NCBI GenBank assembly: GCA_910584845.1
Contig: CAJUDH010000004.1
Span: forward strand, 136,930-200,929
Source: an uncultured Lachnospiraceae bacterium
GTDB taxonomy: Bacteria > Bacillota > Clostridia > Lachnospirales > Lachnospiraceae
Length of the DNA: 64,000 nucleotides
Direction: 5' to 3'
Part shown: piece by piece, positions 43,038-52,043 of the stretch
Layout of the letters: each line of letters begins with the position of its first letter
Numbering within the stretch: the first letter of the stretch is position 1
Made by a program: the position numbers and the translations under genes
The notes under the pieces: generated by a model
What the model saw: only the letters and a program-made list of their open reading frames with translations
Databases searched by the model: none
Told to the model about the DNA's origin: nothing

Positions 43038-45497
43038 ATGATGGATCGATTTACGGAACAGGCAAGGGAGGCAATCAGCCTTGCCGTAGGCGCGGCAGAA
43101 AAATTGGGGCATAGCTATGTGGGCACCGAACATCTGCTGATCGGCCTTTTACAGGAAGGCAACGGCGTGGCGGCCAAAGTTTTATCCGGCTGCAACGTTA
43201 AGGCAGAGAAGGTTATTGACCTGGTCAGCCAACTGATTTCCCCCAATCAGAACGTAGGCCTTGTAGAGAGGAATACGTATACCCCTAGCGCCAGGCGGGT
43301 GTTGGAAAACAGCTATCGGGAGGCCGTACGGTTCAAGGCGCCCCTGATCGGCACCGAACATTTATTGATTTCCATGATCCGGGAGACGGACTGTGTGGCA
43401 GCCCGGCTCCTCAACACCATGGGGGTAAGCATCCAGAAATTATATATTGAGCTGCTTTCCGCCATGGGGGAAGACGCACCGGCTAACCGGGAGGAATTTC
43501 AGGCAGGCCGTTCCCCCCGGGGCAAATCCGGCACGCCGACGTTAAATAATTTCAGCCGGGATTTAACCGCGCTTGCCAGGGAAGGGAAACTGGACCCCGT
43601 TATCGGGAGGGGGCAGGAGATCCAGCGGTTGATCCAGATATTAAGCCGCCGGACCAAAAACAACCCTTGCCTGATCGGGGAGCCTGGGGTAGGGAAAACG
43701 GCAGTAGTGGAAGGTTTGGCACAAATGATCGCTTTCGGGGACGTCCCTGAGATTATTGCCGGCAAACGGGTGTTGACCCTGGATTTATCGGGCATGGTGG
43801 CCGGTTCCAAATACCGGGGCGAGTTTGAAGAACGGATTAAGAAAGTATTGGCCGAGGTGAAAGAAGACGGGGAAGTGCTCCTGTTTATTGATGAGATCCA
43901 CACCATCATCGGGGCCGGCGGGGCGGAAGGCGCTATTGACGCGTCCAACATCTTAAAGCCGTCCTTAGCCCGCGGGGAAATCCAGCTGGTTGGGGCTACC
44001 ACCATCGACGAGTACCGGAAATATATCGAGAAGGATGCGGCCCTGGAGCGGCGTTTCCAGCCGGTAACCGTTGAAGAGCCGGGGGAGGAAGAGTCCATCG
44101 ACATTTTAAAGGGCCTCCGGTCCAGATACGAAGAACACCACCGGGTAAGCATTACCGACGATGCTTTGACGGCAGCGGTACGCCTTTCCGCCCGCTATAT
44201 TAACGACCGGTTTTTACCGGATAAAGCCATCGACCTGATTGACGAGGCTTCTTCGAAAGTGCGTTTGACCACTTATGTAGAACCGGGGGAGATCAAAGAA
44301 CTGGAAAAGGATATTGAATCCCTGGAACAACAAAAAGAGGCGGCCATCAAGGCAGAGGCCTATGAAAAGGCCGGCGAAATTAAGCGGAAACAGGAAAAGA
44401 AGCGGGAGAAGATTGATAAAATCCGGACGAAATGGCAAAAGGAAAAAACTTCAAGGAAGCTTGTGGTGGGGGAAGGGGAAATTGCAGATGTGGTATCCGG
44501 ATGGACGAAGATCCCGGTCCGTAAATTGGAAGAAGAGGAGTCGGAACGGCTGAAAAAATTGGAATCCATCCTCCACGAACGGGTGGTAGGCCAGGACGAA
44601 GCGGTGACGGCGGTAGCCCGGGCCATCCGCCGGGGCCGTGTGGGGTTAAAAGACCCCAAACGCCCGATTGGCTCTTTCCTGTTTTTAGGCCCTACCGGCG
44701 TTGGGAAGACGGAGCTTTGCAAAGCGTTGGCGGAAGCCATGTTCGGCACCGAAAATGCGTTGATCCGGGTAGATATGTCCGAATATATGGAAAAACACAG
44801 CGTATCGAAAATGATCGGCTCGCCTCCCGGCTACGTGGGCTATGACGAGGGTGGCCAGCTTAGCGAGAAAGTGCGCCGCCACCCTTATTCGGTAATTTTA
44901 TTTGACGAGATTGAAAAAGCCCATCCGGACGTATTTAACATTTTACTTCAGGTACTGGACGACGGGCATATTACCGACGCCCAGGGCAGGAAGATTGATT
45001 TTAAAAATACCATTTTAATTATGACGTCCAATGCGGGGGCAGAAAGCATTATATCCCCGAAACGCCTAGGTTTTGCCTCCAAGGATGACGAAGGGGAACG
45101 GTACAAGTTGATGAAGGACCGGGTTATGGAAGAGGTAAAACGGATGTTCAAGCCGGAATTTATCAACCGGATCGACGAAATTATGGTTTTCCACCCATTG
45201 AACCAGGAGCATATGAAAGAAATTGTTTCCATTATGTTACGTACCATCGTCAAACGTACGGCCCGCCAGATGAATTTGGACTTGGAGGTAAAAGAAGACG
45301 CCAAAGCCTTTCTGGTGGAAAAGGGGTACGATGAAAAATATGGCGCCCGCCCCCTGCGCCGGGCAATCCAGAACCACTTGGAAGATAAATTGGCCGAGGC
45401 AATCCTTGACGGTTCCGTTAAAGCCGGGGAACCAGTTGTGGTAAATGTGGAAGACGGCGCACTGAAATTTTTTGCCGGTGAATTGATCCATAACTAG
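43038..45497 (+). CDS. clpC: ClpC, AAA+ unfoldase of the ClpCP protease
   Basis: 819 residues. N-terminal double Clp-N domain (1-145), first AAA+ ring (Walker A GEPGVGKT at about 214, Walker B LLFIDEIHTI), a UVR-bearing middle domain (EAYEKAGEIKRKQEKK) and second AAA+ ring (GPTGVGKTE at about 551, VILFDEIEKA). McsB-marked substrates dock on the N domain and are fed to ClpP. GGAGG lies twelve bases before ATG 43038, so ATG 43041 is equally possible. The stop codon TAG lies inside the terminal repeat of a MITE-like element. Confidence 0.97.
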   Translation: MMDRFTEQAREAISLAVGAAEKLGHSYVGTEHLLIGLLQEGNGVAAKVLSGCNVKAEKVIDLVSQLISPNQNVGLVERNTYTPSARRVLENSYREAVRFKAPLIGTEHLLISMIRETDCVAARLLNTMGVSIQKLYIELLSAMGEDAPANREEFQAGRSPRGKSGTPTLNNFSRDLTALAREGKLDPVIGRGQEIQRLIQILSRRTKNNPCLIGEPGVGKTAVVEGLAQMIAFGDVPEIIAGKRVLTLDLSGMVAGSKYRGEFEERIKKVLAEVKEDGEVLLFIDEIHTIIGAGGAEGAIDASNILKPSLARGEIQLVGATTIDEYRKYIEKDAALERRFQPVTVEEPGEEESIDILKGLRSRYEEHHRVSITDDALTAAVRLSARYINDRFLPDKAIDLIDEASSKVRLTTYVEPGEIKELEKDIESLEQQKEAAIKAEAYEKAGEIKRKQEKKREKIDKIRTKWQKEKTSRKLVVGEGEIADVVSGWTKIPVRKLEEEESERLKKLESILHERVVGQDEAVTAVARAIRRGRVGLKDPKRPIGSFLFLGPTGVGKTELCKALAEAMFGTENALIRVDMSEYMEKHSVSKMIGSPPGYVGYDEGGQLSEKVRRHPYSVILFDEIEKAHPDVFNILLQVLDDGHITDAQGRKIDFKNTILIMTSNAGAESIISPKRLGFASKDDEGERYKLMKDRVMEEVKRMFKPEFINRIDEIMVFHPLNQEHMKEIVSIMLRTIVKRTARQMNLDLEVKEDAKAFLVEKGYDEKYGARPLRRAIQNHLEDKLAEAILDGSVKAGEPVVVNVEDGALKFFAGELIHN

Positions 45498-45659
45498 TGT
45501 ACTGTCCGGATTCTATTCAGGTAAACCTCCTTGCCTAAATTTCCATCCGACTGCGTTGTCGGCGGTCAACGATGCCGCCGCATCGCCTCCCTTCTCCGCC
45601 TTGCTGATGAAAATTTATCCTGCAAAGTTTCGCCAGATATAATCTGGACAGTACACTAG
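45494..45659. mobile_element. MITE-like palindromic element at the clpC stop codon
   Basis: 166 bases bounded by CTAGTGTACTGTCC and its exact complement. Beyond these 14 bases the arms continue to match imperfectly for about 40 more, in register (for example TAAATTTCCATC against TAAATTTTCATC), so the whole unit can fold into one long hairpin. The centre holds another dyad, CGATGC-CGCC-GCATCG. It is too short to code for a transposase. The CTAG ends may be a palindromic target duplication. The clpC TAG stop is part of the left end. No second copy is visible in this window. Confidence 0.75.
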
Positions 45660-45698
45660 GACGGGCCCATAACGGGGCTTATCGGACCTTCCTTTAAA

Positions 45699-45730
45699 GG
45701 CATAGGAAAAATTATGCCTATCCTTTTTTT
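45699..45730 (+). terminator. Probable original clpC terminator, displaced by the element
   Basis: GGCATA/TATGCC stem with an 8-base loop, then TATCC and seven T. It lies 200 bases after clpC, the element sitting between. Confidence 0.6.
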
Positions 45731-45852
45731 GCCCGATATGCATCACAGTTGCAAGGCCCGGTTCCCATGAGGGCGGCGTAGGGGTACGTTGGCGGAAATG
45801 GGGCCGGGTTCGGCGTTCAACCGGCAAATGAAAAATTAATGTAACGACCTAC

Positions 45853-45881
45853 TAGATAAATCAAAATAAGCGTGCTATACT
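45853..45881 (+). promoter_or_regulatory. Candidate promoter for the small protein and radA
   Basis: TAGATA (4/6) and TATACT (5/6), 17 bases apart, 40 bases before the next start codon. Confidence 0.45.
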
Positions 45882-45922
45882 AAAACCGTATCGAATATAC
45901 CATTTTTCAGGAGGGTAATACC

Positions 45923-46336
45923 ATGGCAGCAGTAGAATCTTTAATCCGCTCAGAAGCAGACGGGACCATCAGTTTTGGCAACCACAAATTATCCGTCAAA
46001 TCCAAACTTCAGGATTTTGAGCATGACGGAGATTATTATAAAGTAAAGACTTTTTATGAGATTACCAAATTGGAGCGCAACGGGATGTTTGTCTACGAGT
46101 CTGTACCAGGCACCGCGGTAGGGCATTTTGGGGTAACGGACGACGGTGTGGAGTTTATGGTGGAGGGCGATAAGGATGCCCAGATTACCCTGCAGCTGGA
46201 GGAAGATACCGATTATGAAGTGTATGTGGACGGCGTCGTGGCAGGCGCCATGAAGACGAACCGCAGCGGGAAACTGATTGTGGGCGTAGAGCTCAACCAG
46301 GGCGAAGCCAGCCGGGTGAAGGTAGTAAAACGATAA
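45923..46336 (+). CDS. Conserved-looking small beta-rich protein of unknown function
   Basis: 137 residues, GGAGG nine bases before the ATG. No signal peptide or membrane helix. The sequence alternates short strands with charged turns: SLIRSEADGTISFGNHKLSV, then KTFYEITKLERNGMFVYESVPGTAVG, and a final strand VGVELNQGEASRVKVVKR. I have seen similar lachnospiral proteins with the ESVPGT motif under inconsistent names and know no tested function. It sits between clpC and radA, 45 bases ahead of radA. Confidence 0.75.
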   Translation: MAAVESLIRSEADGTISFGNHKLSVKSKLQDFEHDGDYYKVKTFYEITKLERNGMFVYESVPGTAVGHFGVTDDGVEFMVEGDKDAQITLQLEEDTDYEVYVDGVVAGAMKTNRSGKLIVGVELNQGEASRVKVVKR

Positions 46337-46381
46337 GGGCAATACATAGGCAGGCATGCCGGTGACAGGGGGAAAGTCTCG

Positions 46382-47752
46382 ATGGCAAAGGCTAAAACCA
46401 CGGTATTTTTTTGTAAAGAGTGCGGATACGAGTCGTCAAAGTGGATGGGGCAATGCCCGGCATGCCGGGAATGGAACACCATGGTAGAAGAACCGGCAGG
46501 GAAAAAAGAACCTTTGCAGCAGGCATTTTCCGGAGGCAGGAACCGGCAGGCTTTACGGCCGGTAAAACTGGAAGAAGTGTCCATTGAAGAGCAAGACCGG
46601 ATCTCCACCGGCTATCAGGAGTTGGACCGGGTACTGGGGAGCGGCATCGTGGCCGGTTCCCTGGTGCTGGCCGGCGGGGACCCTGGCATCGGGAAGTCCA
46701 CTTTGCTTTTGCAGGTCTGCCGGAATTTGGCCGGAACCGGACATAAGGTGCTGTATATTTCCGGGGAGGAGTCCCTGAAGCAGATTAAGCTGCGGGCCAA
46801 CCGGATCGGGCCGGTTTTAGGGGAACTGTTTTTTTTGTGCGAGACAAATCTGGATCTGATTGGACAGGCCATCCAGGAGGTAAAGCCGGAGGCCGTGGTG
46901 ATTGACTCGATCCAGACGATGTACCGGGAAGACATTTCTTCCGCCCCTGGCAGCGTCAGCCAAGTGAGGGAATCCACCAATATCCTTTTGCAGATTGCCA
47001 AAGGGATGGAAATTACCGTGTTTATTATAGGGCATGTCACCAAGGAAGGGGTAGTGGCCGGCCCCCGCGTGCTGGAACATATGGTGGATACGGTATTGTA
47101 TTTCGAGGGGGAACGGAATGCCAGCTACCGGATTTTGCGGGCAGTAAAAAACCGTTTCGGCTCGACCAATGAGATCGGTGTTTTCGAAATGCAGGAACAG
47201 GGGCTGCAAGAGGTGAAAAACCCTTCGGAATATTTACTAAGCGGCCGGCCTGAGGAGGCATCCGGCGCAGTGGTGGCCTGTTCCATCGAAGGCACACGCC
47301 CTATTTTGCTGGAGGTTCAGGCACTGGTGGCCCAGACCAGCTTTGGCATGGCCCGCCGGACGGCCGCCGGAACCGACTATAACCGGGTAAACCTTTTGAT
47401 GGCCGTGCTGGAAAAACGGTGCCATTATGAAATGTCCCGCTATGACGCTTATGTAAACATTGCCGGGGGCGTGCGGATGAACGAACCGGCTTTGGACCTT
47501 GCCATTGTGTTGGCGCTGGTATCCAGCTTGAAAGACCGGCCCGTAAACCCCAAATGTATCATTTTCGGCGAAGTGGGCCTGTCCGGGGAAGTCCGTGCGG
47601 TTTCCCTTGCGGAACAGCGGGTACATGAGGCGGCAAAACTGGGGTTTGAAAGCTGCATTTTACCCCAGGTCTGTATGGGGAAAATGAAGCAGGTGGACGG
47701 GATTGCGCTTTACGGGGTACGCAATGTGCGGGAAGCCATCGGGCTGATTTAG
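46382..47752 (+). CDS. radA: RadA DNA repair ATPase
   Basis: 456 residues. N-terminal zinc finger CKEC...CPAC (residues 10-30), RecA-type core with Walker A GDPGIGKST (about 98), the RadA motif KNRFG (about 256), and a C-terminal Lon-like domain (FGEVGLSGEVR). It promotes branch migration in recombination. It commonly follows clpC in Firmicutes, so its place here supports the operon reading despite the inserted element. Confidence 0.96.
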   Translation: MAKAKTTVFFCKECGYESSKWMGQCPACREWNTMVEEPAGKKEPLQQAFSGGRNRQALRPVKLEEVSIEEQDRISTGYQELDRVLGSGIVAGSLVLAGGDPGIGKSTLLLQVCRNLAGTGHKVLYISGEESLKQIKLRANRIGPVLGELFFLCETNLDLIGQAIQEVKPEAVVIDSIQTMYREDISSAPGSVSQVRESTNILLQIAKGMEITVFIIGHVTKEGVVAGPRVLEHMVDTVLYFEGERNASYRILRAVKNRFGSTNEIGVFEMQEQGLQEVKNPSEYLLSGRPEEASGAVVACSIEGTRPILLEVQALVAQTSFGMARRTAAGTDYNRVNLLMAVLEKRCHYEMSRYDAYVNIAGGVRMNEPALDLAIVLALVSSLKDRPVNPKCIIFGEVGLSGEVRAVSLAEQRVHEAAKLGFESCILPQVCMGKMKQVDGIALYGVRNVREAIGLI

Positions 47753-47823
47753 CATATGCTGCCTTAAGGTGTTTGTATGGGCGGATGTTGCGGCAAAAAT
47801 CAATCCGGAAAACCCAAAAATTG

Positions 47824-47852
47824 TTGACATGTACATGAAATTGTGATATGAT
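47824..47852 (+). promoter_or_regulatory. Promoter of the tRNA-Trp gene
   Basis: TTGACA (perfect) and TATGAT (5/6) spaced by 17, 40 bases before the mature tRNA 5' end. Confidence 0.8.
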
Positions 47853-47891
47853 AAACGAGTTGTTACTGGTGGGGAGAAAGCAGCCCACAAT

Positions 47892-47962
47892 AGGGGAATA
47901 GTTCAATGGTAGAGCGGCGGTCTCCAAAACCGTAGATGGGGGTTCGAGCCCCTCTTCCCCTG
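47892..47962 (+). tRNA. trnW: tRNA-Trp (anticodon CCA)
   Basis: 71-base cloverleaf: acceptor AGGGGAA/TTCCCCT, D stem GTTC/GAGC, anticodon stem GCGGT/ACCGT with loop CTCCAAA, four-base variable loop, T loop TTCGAGC. G discriminator, CCA end not encoded. It has its own promoter and terminator. The secE-nusG genes that often follow it in Firmicutes are not here. Confidence 0.96.
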
Positions 47963-47986
47963 TTCCATTATGCAGGTTATAAAGGG

Positions 47987-48027
47987 CGTAACCTTTAAGG
48001 GAAGGGTTGCGGCCTATTTTTTTACTT
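47987..48027 (+). terminator. Terminator after tRNA-Trp
   Basis: Ten-base-pair stem CGTAACCTTT / AAGGGTTGCG (two G-U pairs), 5-base loop, then GCCTATTTTTTT. Confidence 0.85.
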
Positions 48028-48253
48028 TATATGCTGTTGAAGGCATAGATTGTGCTGTTGGCTAAAACACAGGGGAAAACCTAAAAATGTGGCAGGGTAT
48101 CAACAACTTGGCAAAGCAGGGGATTGTGCGGGGCCAATGAAAAAAATATGGCAGAATCATATTCGGGAAGGAGGCGCCCTCCAGGCACAAGGGGCATACC
48201 GCACCTTGGCCTACTGAGGGCAACGGGAAATGAAAGAAAAAGGGGTAAAACCA

Positions 48254-49141
48254 ATGGCTAAAAGGGCTTTACTGGCAATGGGGCTGGCAGGGATCATGGC
48301 GGCAGGGTATCCAACGGCCGTCTTTGCCGGGGAATGGCGGCAAGACAGTACCGGATACTGGTGGCAAAATGACGACGGCAGTTATCCGAAAGCGGCCTGG
48401 CAATGGCTGGACGGCAACCGGGACGGGGTGGCGGAGTGCTATTATTTCGGGCAGGACGGCTATATGGCGGCGAACACGGAAATCGACGGGTATCAAGTCA
48501 ATGGCGACGGCGCCTGGACCGTAGACGGCGTGGTGCAAAAAATGGAAGGGGCGGCGCCTGTTGACCATGCATTGGAAAATAGGAAGGCCAAAGAAGCATA
48601 TAAGGACGTATTGGAAGGCGAAGATATGGATGGGGGGTATTTTCATCTTTTGGACATTAATCAAGACGGGATTGAAGAGATGCTGTTCAACTTATCACCT
48701 TGGACTACTATTTACACTTACCAGGATGGGCAAGTGGAAGAAATTGATACGATAAGGAATGACGGCTATATTTATGACAGGAAAAACAAACGGATCCTAT
48801 CCAATTATGTCAACCATGGGGTGGAGGATTATTGTGCCCATTTCCATGACGGGACGAGGTGGGTATGTGATAGCGCAATCTGGTACTACCAACAATGGGG
48901 GGATTTTACGGAATCTCCGCTTTCCTACAATGACTTCTATCAGGAAATGCAGGCAAAAAGGCCTTGGTCGTATGAGGGGGTTGCCGATAAAGAAGACGTG
49001 TACCAGACTTACAGGGATTCCTGGCAGGAGATGGATACTTTTAATAAAACATACAAAATCTGGGGAGAGGTAGAATCCGACGATAGCGATACGGCTTCTG
49101 TGGAGAATACCCCGGCAAACCGGGAAGCTTTGTTACAGTGA
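48254..49141 (+). CDS. Secreted cell-wall-binding-repeat protein
   Basis: About 295 residues from ATG 48254 (AAGGGG ahead). ATG 48230 is in frame and possible. Signal peptide of about 25 residues ending VFA. Two or three choline-binding-type repeats at about 27-90 (WRQDSTGYWWQNDDGSYPKAAWQWL is the first). The remainder begins with an Asp-rich loop, LDINQDGIEEML, of the kind that can bind calcium, and has no family I recognise. Likely attached to the wall or teichoic acids by the repeats. Monocistronic, followed by a strong terminator. Confidence 0.75.
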   Translation: MAKRALLAMGLAGIMAAGYPTAVFAGEWRQDSTGYWWQNDDGSYPKAAWQWLDGNRDGVAECYYFGQDGYMAANTEIDGYQVNGDGAWTVDGVVQKMEGAAPVDHALENRKAKEAYKDVLEGEDMDGGYFHLLDINQDGIEEMLFNLSPWTTIYTYQDGQVEEIDTIRNDGYIYDRKNKRILSNYVNHGVEDYCAHFHDGTRWVCDSAIWYYQQWGDFTESPLSYNDFYQEMQAKRPWSYEGVADKEDVYQTYRDSWQEMDTFNKTYKIWGEVESDDSDTASVENTPANREALLQ

Positions 49142-49199
49142 GTTTATAGTAAAGGTATTGTTTGAAGCTTTTGATATTGTTTTTGCCGTTATAGTAGAA

Positions 49200-49232
49200 A
49201 GGCTGTTGCAAAATGCAACAGCCTCCTTTTTT
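49200..49232 (+). terminator. Terminator after the cell-wall-binding protein
   Basis: Perfect ten-base-pair stem AGGCTGTTGC / GCAACAGCCT, loop AAAAT, then CCTTTTTT. Confidence 0.92.
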
Positions 49233-49243
49233 CCCGCGTGTAC

Positions 49244-49272
49244 TTTACTTATGGAAACGGGTAAGATATAAT
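49244..49272 (+). promoter_or_regulatory. Candidate promoter of the MocR-type gene
   Basis: TTTACT (4/6) and TATAAT (6/6) 17 bases apart, 75 bases before ATG 49348. Confidence 0.55.
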
Positions 49273-49347
49273 CCTGATGGGGCATGATAAAAACGGCAAG
49301 CGGCCAATACCCTAATCCCTACAGGCCAGAACGGAGGCTTAAACACC

Positions 49348-50751
49348 ATGATTACCTATGACGTAGCCAATGCAGGTCCAGATCCTTTATATGAATTTTT
49401 GTATAAGAACATTAAAAACGATATTGCCCAGGGAATATTAAAGCCAGGGGAAAAGCTGCCCTCGAAAAGGCAGTTTGCTAAAAATTTAGGGGTTAGCGTG
49501 GCCACGGTGGAAAATGCCTACGGGCAGTTAGCTGCCGAAGGCTATATCTATTCTTTGCCCAAAAGCGGATTTTTTGTGGCGGATTTTAAAAGCCGGGCCT
49601 GCGCAAAAAGGCCGGCTGTGGCAGAGGGCCCGCCCCCCCTAACGGAGGGGGCCGGCCCTTTCCTGGCAGATTTTTCCAGCAATCAGACCGAGACGGAACT
49701 TTTTCCCTTTACGATCTGGTCTAAAGTGATCCGGGAAGTGTTAAATGACAGCCGGGTGCAGTTGATGACCAATTCCCCTTGCGGAGGGACCGTTTTACTG
49801 CGGGAAAACATTGTCCGGTATTTAAAGGCATTCCGCAATATGGACGTCCAGCCGGCGCAGGTGGTCGTAGGCGCAGGGACAGAATATTTATATGGCCTTC
49901 TGATACAGTTATTGGGAAAGGGTCCGGTTTATGCAGTGGAAAACCCCGGTTACCAGAAGCTGGAGAAAATTTATGGCAGCTACGGCGTTGCCTGCAGGTG
50001 GATTTCCATGGACGGTGCAGGGATCCGCATTGACGATTTAAAAAGGCAGGGGGCAGACATTGTCCATGTCACCCCTTCCCATCAATATCCTATGGGGATC
50101 GTGATGCCCATCAGCCGCAGGTATGAATTGCTGGGCTGGGCGTCAGAAATGGAAGGGCGCTATATTATTGAGGATGACTATGACAGCGAGCTGCGGCTTA
50201 GCGGGCAGCCGATCCCCCCGCTACAGAGTATCGATATGTCGGATAAGGTAATTTATATGAACACGTTCACAAAGACGCTTTGTTCTACGGTACGTATCAG
50301 CTACATGGTTTTACCGCAGAAGCTTTTGCCACTGTTTTATGGGAAGCTTTCGTTCTATTCCTGTACGGTTTCCAATTTTGAACAATATACCTTAGCCCGC
50401 TTTATCGAGGAAGGCAAATTTGAAAGCCACATCAACCGTTTGCGGAATTATTACCGGAAAAAAAGGGATATTTTATTGGCTGAGCTGGAAGCGAGCAGGC
50501 TGGGGAAGCTGGTTTCCCTTTCCGGGGAGGAAGCGGGCCTCCATTTCCTGATGGAAGTCCACACAGGACTGCCAGAGGCATTGATTGTGGGGCGGGCAAA
50601 AGAAAAGGGGATCCGGCTTTTGCCCTTATCCGGCTATTACTATGGGGAGGAAAGGAAACGGGAAAACGTTTATGTGATGAATTATTCTTCCATAGATGTG
50701 GATAAGGCAAAAGAGGTTATGGAACGCCTGTATGATTGTTGTGTGGAATAG
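49348..50751 (+). CDS. MocR/PdxR-family regulator (GntR winged helix plus aminotransferase domain)
   Basis: 467 residues. Winged helix at about 12-80 (KLPSKRQFAKNLGVSVATVENAYGQL), then a fold-type I aminotransferase-like domain (about 105-460) with the PLP lysine in TFTKTL and the preceding IIEDDYDSE aspartate. Members sense PLP or amino acids and often control vitamin B6, GABA or amino-acid genes. No such target gene is adjacent or divergent here, so its regulon cannot be told. Confidence 0.93.
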   Translation: MITYDVANAGPDPLYEFLYKNIKNDIAQGILKPGEKLPSKRQFAKNLGVSVATVENAYGQLAAEGYIYSLPKSGFFVADFKSRACAKRPAVAEGPPPLTEGAGPFLADFSSNQTETELFPFTIWSKVIREVLNDSRVQLMTNSPCGGTVLLRENIVRYLKAFRNMDVQPAQVVVGAGTEYLYGLLIQLLGKGPVYAVENPGYQKLEKIYGSYGVACRWISMDGAGIRIDDLKRQGADIVHVTPSHQYPMGIVMPISRRYELLGWASEMEGRYIIEDDYDSELRLSGQPIPPLQSIDMSDKVIYMNTFTKTLCSTVRISYMVLPQKLLPLFYGKLSFYSCTVSNFEQYTLARFIEEGKFESHINRLRNYYRKKRDILLAELEASRLGKLVSLSGEEAGLHFLMEVHTGLPEALIVGRAKEKGIRLLPLSGYYYGEERKRENVYVMNYSSIDVDKAKEVMERLYDCCVE

Positions 50752-50815
50752 CTGCCTGCAAGCGGGCCCGTTGCCCTGCGTATGGTAAAAAATGCAATTT
50801 ATCGGGGAATTTAAC

Positions 50816-50844
50816 TTGTAACCATCCTGCCGTAAGTGTATAAT
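50816..50844 (+). promoter_or_regulatory. Promoter of pta-ackA
   Basis: TTGTAA (4/6) and TATAAT (6/6) 17 bases apart. Transcription from here gives a leader of about 185 bases before pta. Confidence 0.65.
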
Positions 50845-50850
50845 AAAGGC

Positions 50851-51035
50851 ATACCTTGTCGGATGGAGCATGGGGGCGCGTCGGCGCTGCCCTCTTACGC
50901 CGCTTTTATTTGGACCGGAACCCACAAATGTGGCCCACGTCGGCGGGAAGCGGTTTTCAGGGTACTCCAGGATACGGGCAAAGCGTACCCGTAGGGTATA
51001 TGGTAAAAACATTTTAGAAAGGGGTAATAGTTATC
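50851..51035 (+). promoter_or_regulatory. Structured GC-rich leader of pta-ackA
   Basis: Several hairpins can form: a GGGGGCGC/GCGC-TG-CCC stem (about 50872-50893), CCACA/TGTGG (about 50932), and ACGGG/CCCGT (about 50974-50992). ATACCTT at about 50851 can pair with AGGGTAT at about 50993, closing the whole region. There is no T-run terminator. I cannot match it to a known riboswitch or to 6S, SRP or tmRNA. Confidence 0.4.
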
Positions 51036-52025
51036 ATGGGATTTATTGACACGATCAAGGAGCGGGCCAGAGCGGATAAAAAGACCATCGTGCTCCCGGA
51101 GTCTATGGACAGAAGGACATGGGAAGCTGCCGAAAAGATTTTGAAGGAGGAAATTGCCAATCTGGTTATTATTGGCACTCCGGAAGATATTGCTGAAAAC
51201 AGCAAAGGGTTGGACGTATCCGGCGCTACCGTTATCGACCCCCGGACGTATGAGAAGACGCAGGAGTATATCGACTTGTTCGTGGAATTGAGGAAGGCCA
51301 AGGGGATGACGCCCGAGAAGGCCAGGGAAATTATTTTATCCGATTATGCATATTACGGATGCCTGATGATTAAAAACGGCGACGCAGACGGTATGGTGTC
51401 CGGCGCATGCCACTCTACGGCAGATACCTTACGCCCATGCCTCCAGATTGTCAAAACCAAACCGGGGACCAAATTGGTATCGGCGTTTTTCCTGATGGTA
51501 GTGCCGGATTGCGAGTATGGGGCTGACGGGACCTTTATTTTTGCCGATTCCGGTTTGAATCAGAATCCCACCCCTGAAGAACTGGCTGCCATTGCCAAGT
51601 CGTCGGCAGAATCTTTTGAACTTTTGGTCCAGAAGGAAGCCGTGGTGGCTATGTTGTCCCATTCCACCAAAGGTTCTGCGAAACATGCGGATGTGGATAA
51701 AGTGGTGGAAGCGACCAGGATTGCCAAAGAAAATTATCCGGAACTTAAGGTGGATGGGGAGCTGCAGTTGGATGCGGCCATTGTGCCTTCCGTAGGGTCA
51801 TCCAAAGCACCCGGAAGCCAAGTAGCGGGCAAAGCCAATGTGCTTTTGTTCCCGGACCTGGATGCAGGCAACATCGGCTACAAGCTGGTACAGCGCCTGG
51901 CCAAGGCAGAAGCCTACGGCCCGGTTACCCAGGGCATTGCCCGTCCGGTCAATGACCTGTCCAGGGGCTGCTCCGCGGATGACATTGTGGGCGTAGTAGC
52001 CATTACCGCCGTACAGGCCCAGTAA
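51036..52025 (+). CDS. pta: Phosphate acetyltransferase
   Basis: 329 residues, the compact form without N-terminal DRTGG domain. Converts acetyl-CoA and phosphate to acetyl phosphate. Family parts: IVLPESMDRRT near the start, GMVSGACHSTADT (about 110-122), MLSHSTKGSAKH and the C-terminal VLLFPDLDAGNIGYKLVQRLA with PVTQGIARPVNDLSRG. AAAGGGG precedes the ATG. It lies 18 bases before ackA. Confidence 0.97.
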   Translation: MGFIDTIKERARADKKTIVLPESMDRRTWEAAEKILKEEIANLVIIGTPEDIAENSKGLDVSGATVIDPRTYEKTQEYIDLFVELRKAKGMTPEKAREIILSDYAYYGCLMIKNGDADGMVSGACHSTADTLRPCLQIVKTKPGTKLVSAFFLMVVPDCEYGADGTFIFADSGLNQNPTPEELAAIAKSSAESFELLVQKEAVVAMLSHSTKGSAKHADVDKVVEATRIAKENYPELKVDGELQLDAAIVPSVGSSKAPGSQVAGKANVLLFPDLDAGNIGYKLVQRLAKAEAYGPVTQGIARPVNDLSRGCSADDIVGVVAITAVQAQ

Positions 52026-52043
52026 GATTAGGAGGAAACATTC

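Noticed and set aside
48900..49141. Dockerin module in the cell-wall-binding protein
   Set aside because: Only one calcium-type loop is present, at 48650-48690. Dockerins need two, so the call is not supported.
50851..51000. 6S RNA, SRP RNA or a known riboswitch in the pta leader
   Set aside because: The conserved cores of those RNAs (for example the SRP GGAA-loop segment) are not present. Kept only as an unnamed structured leader.
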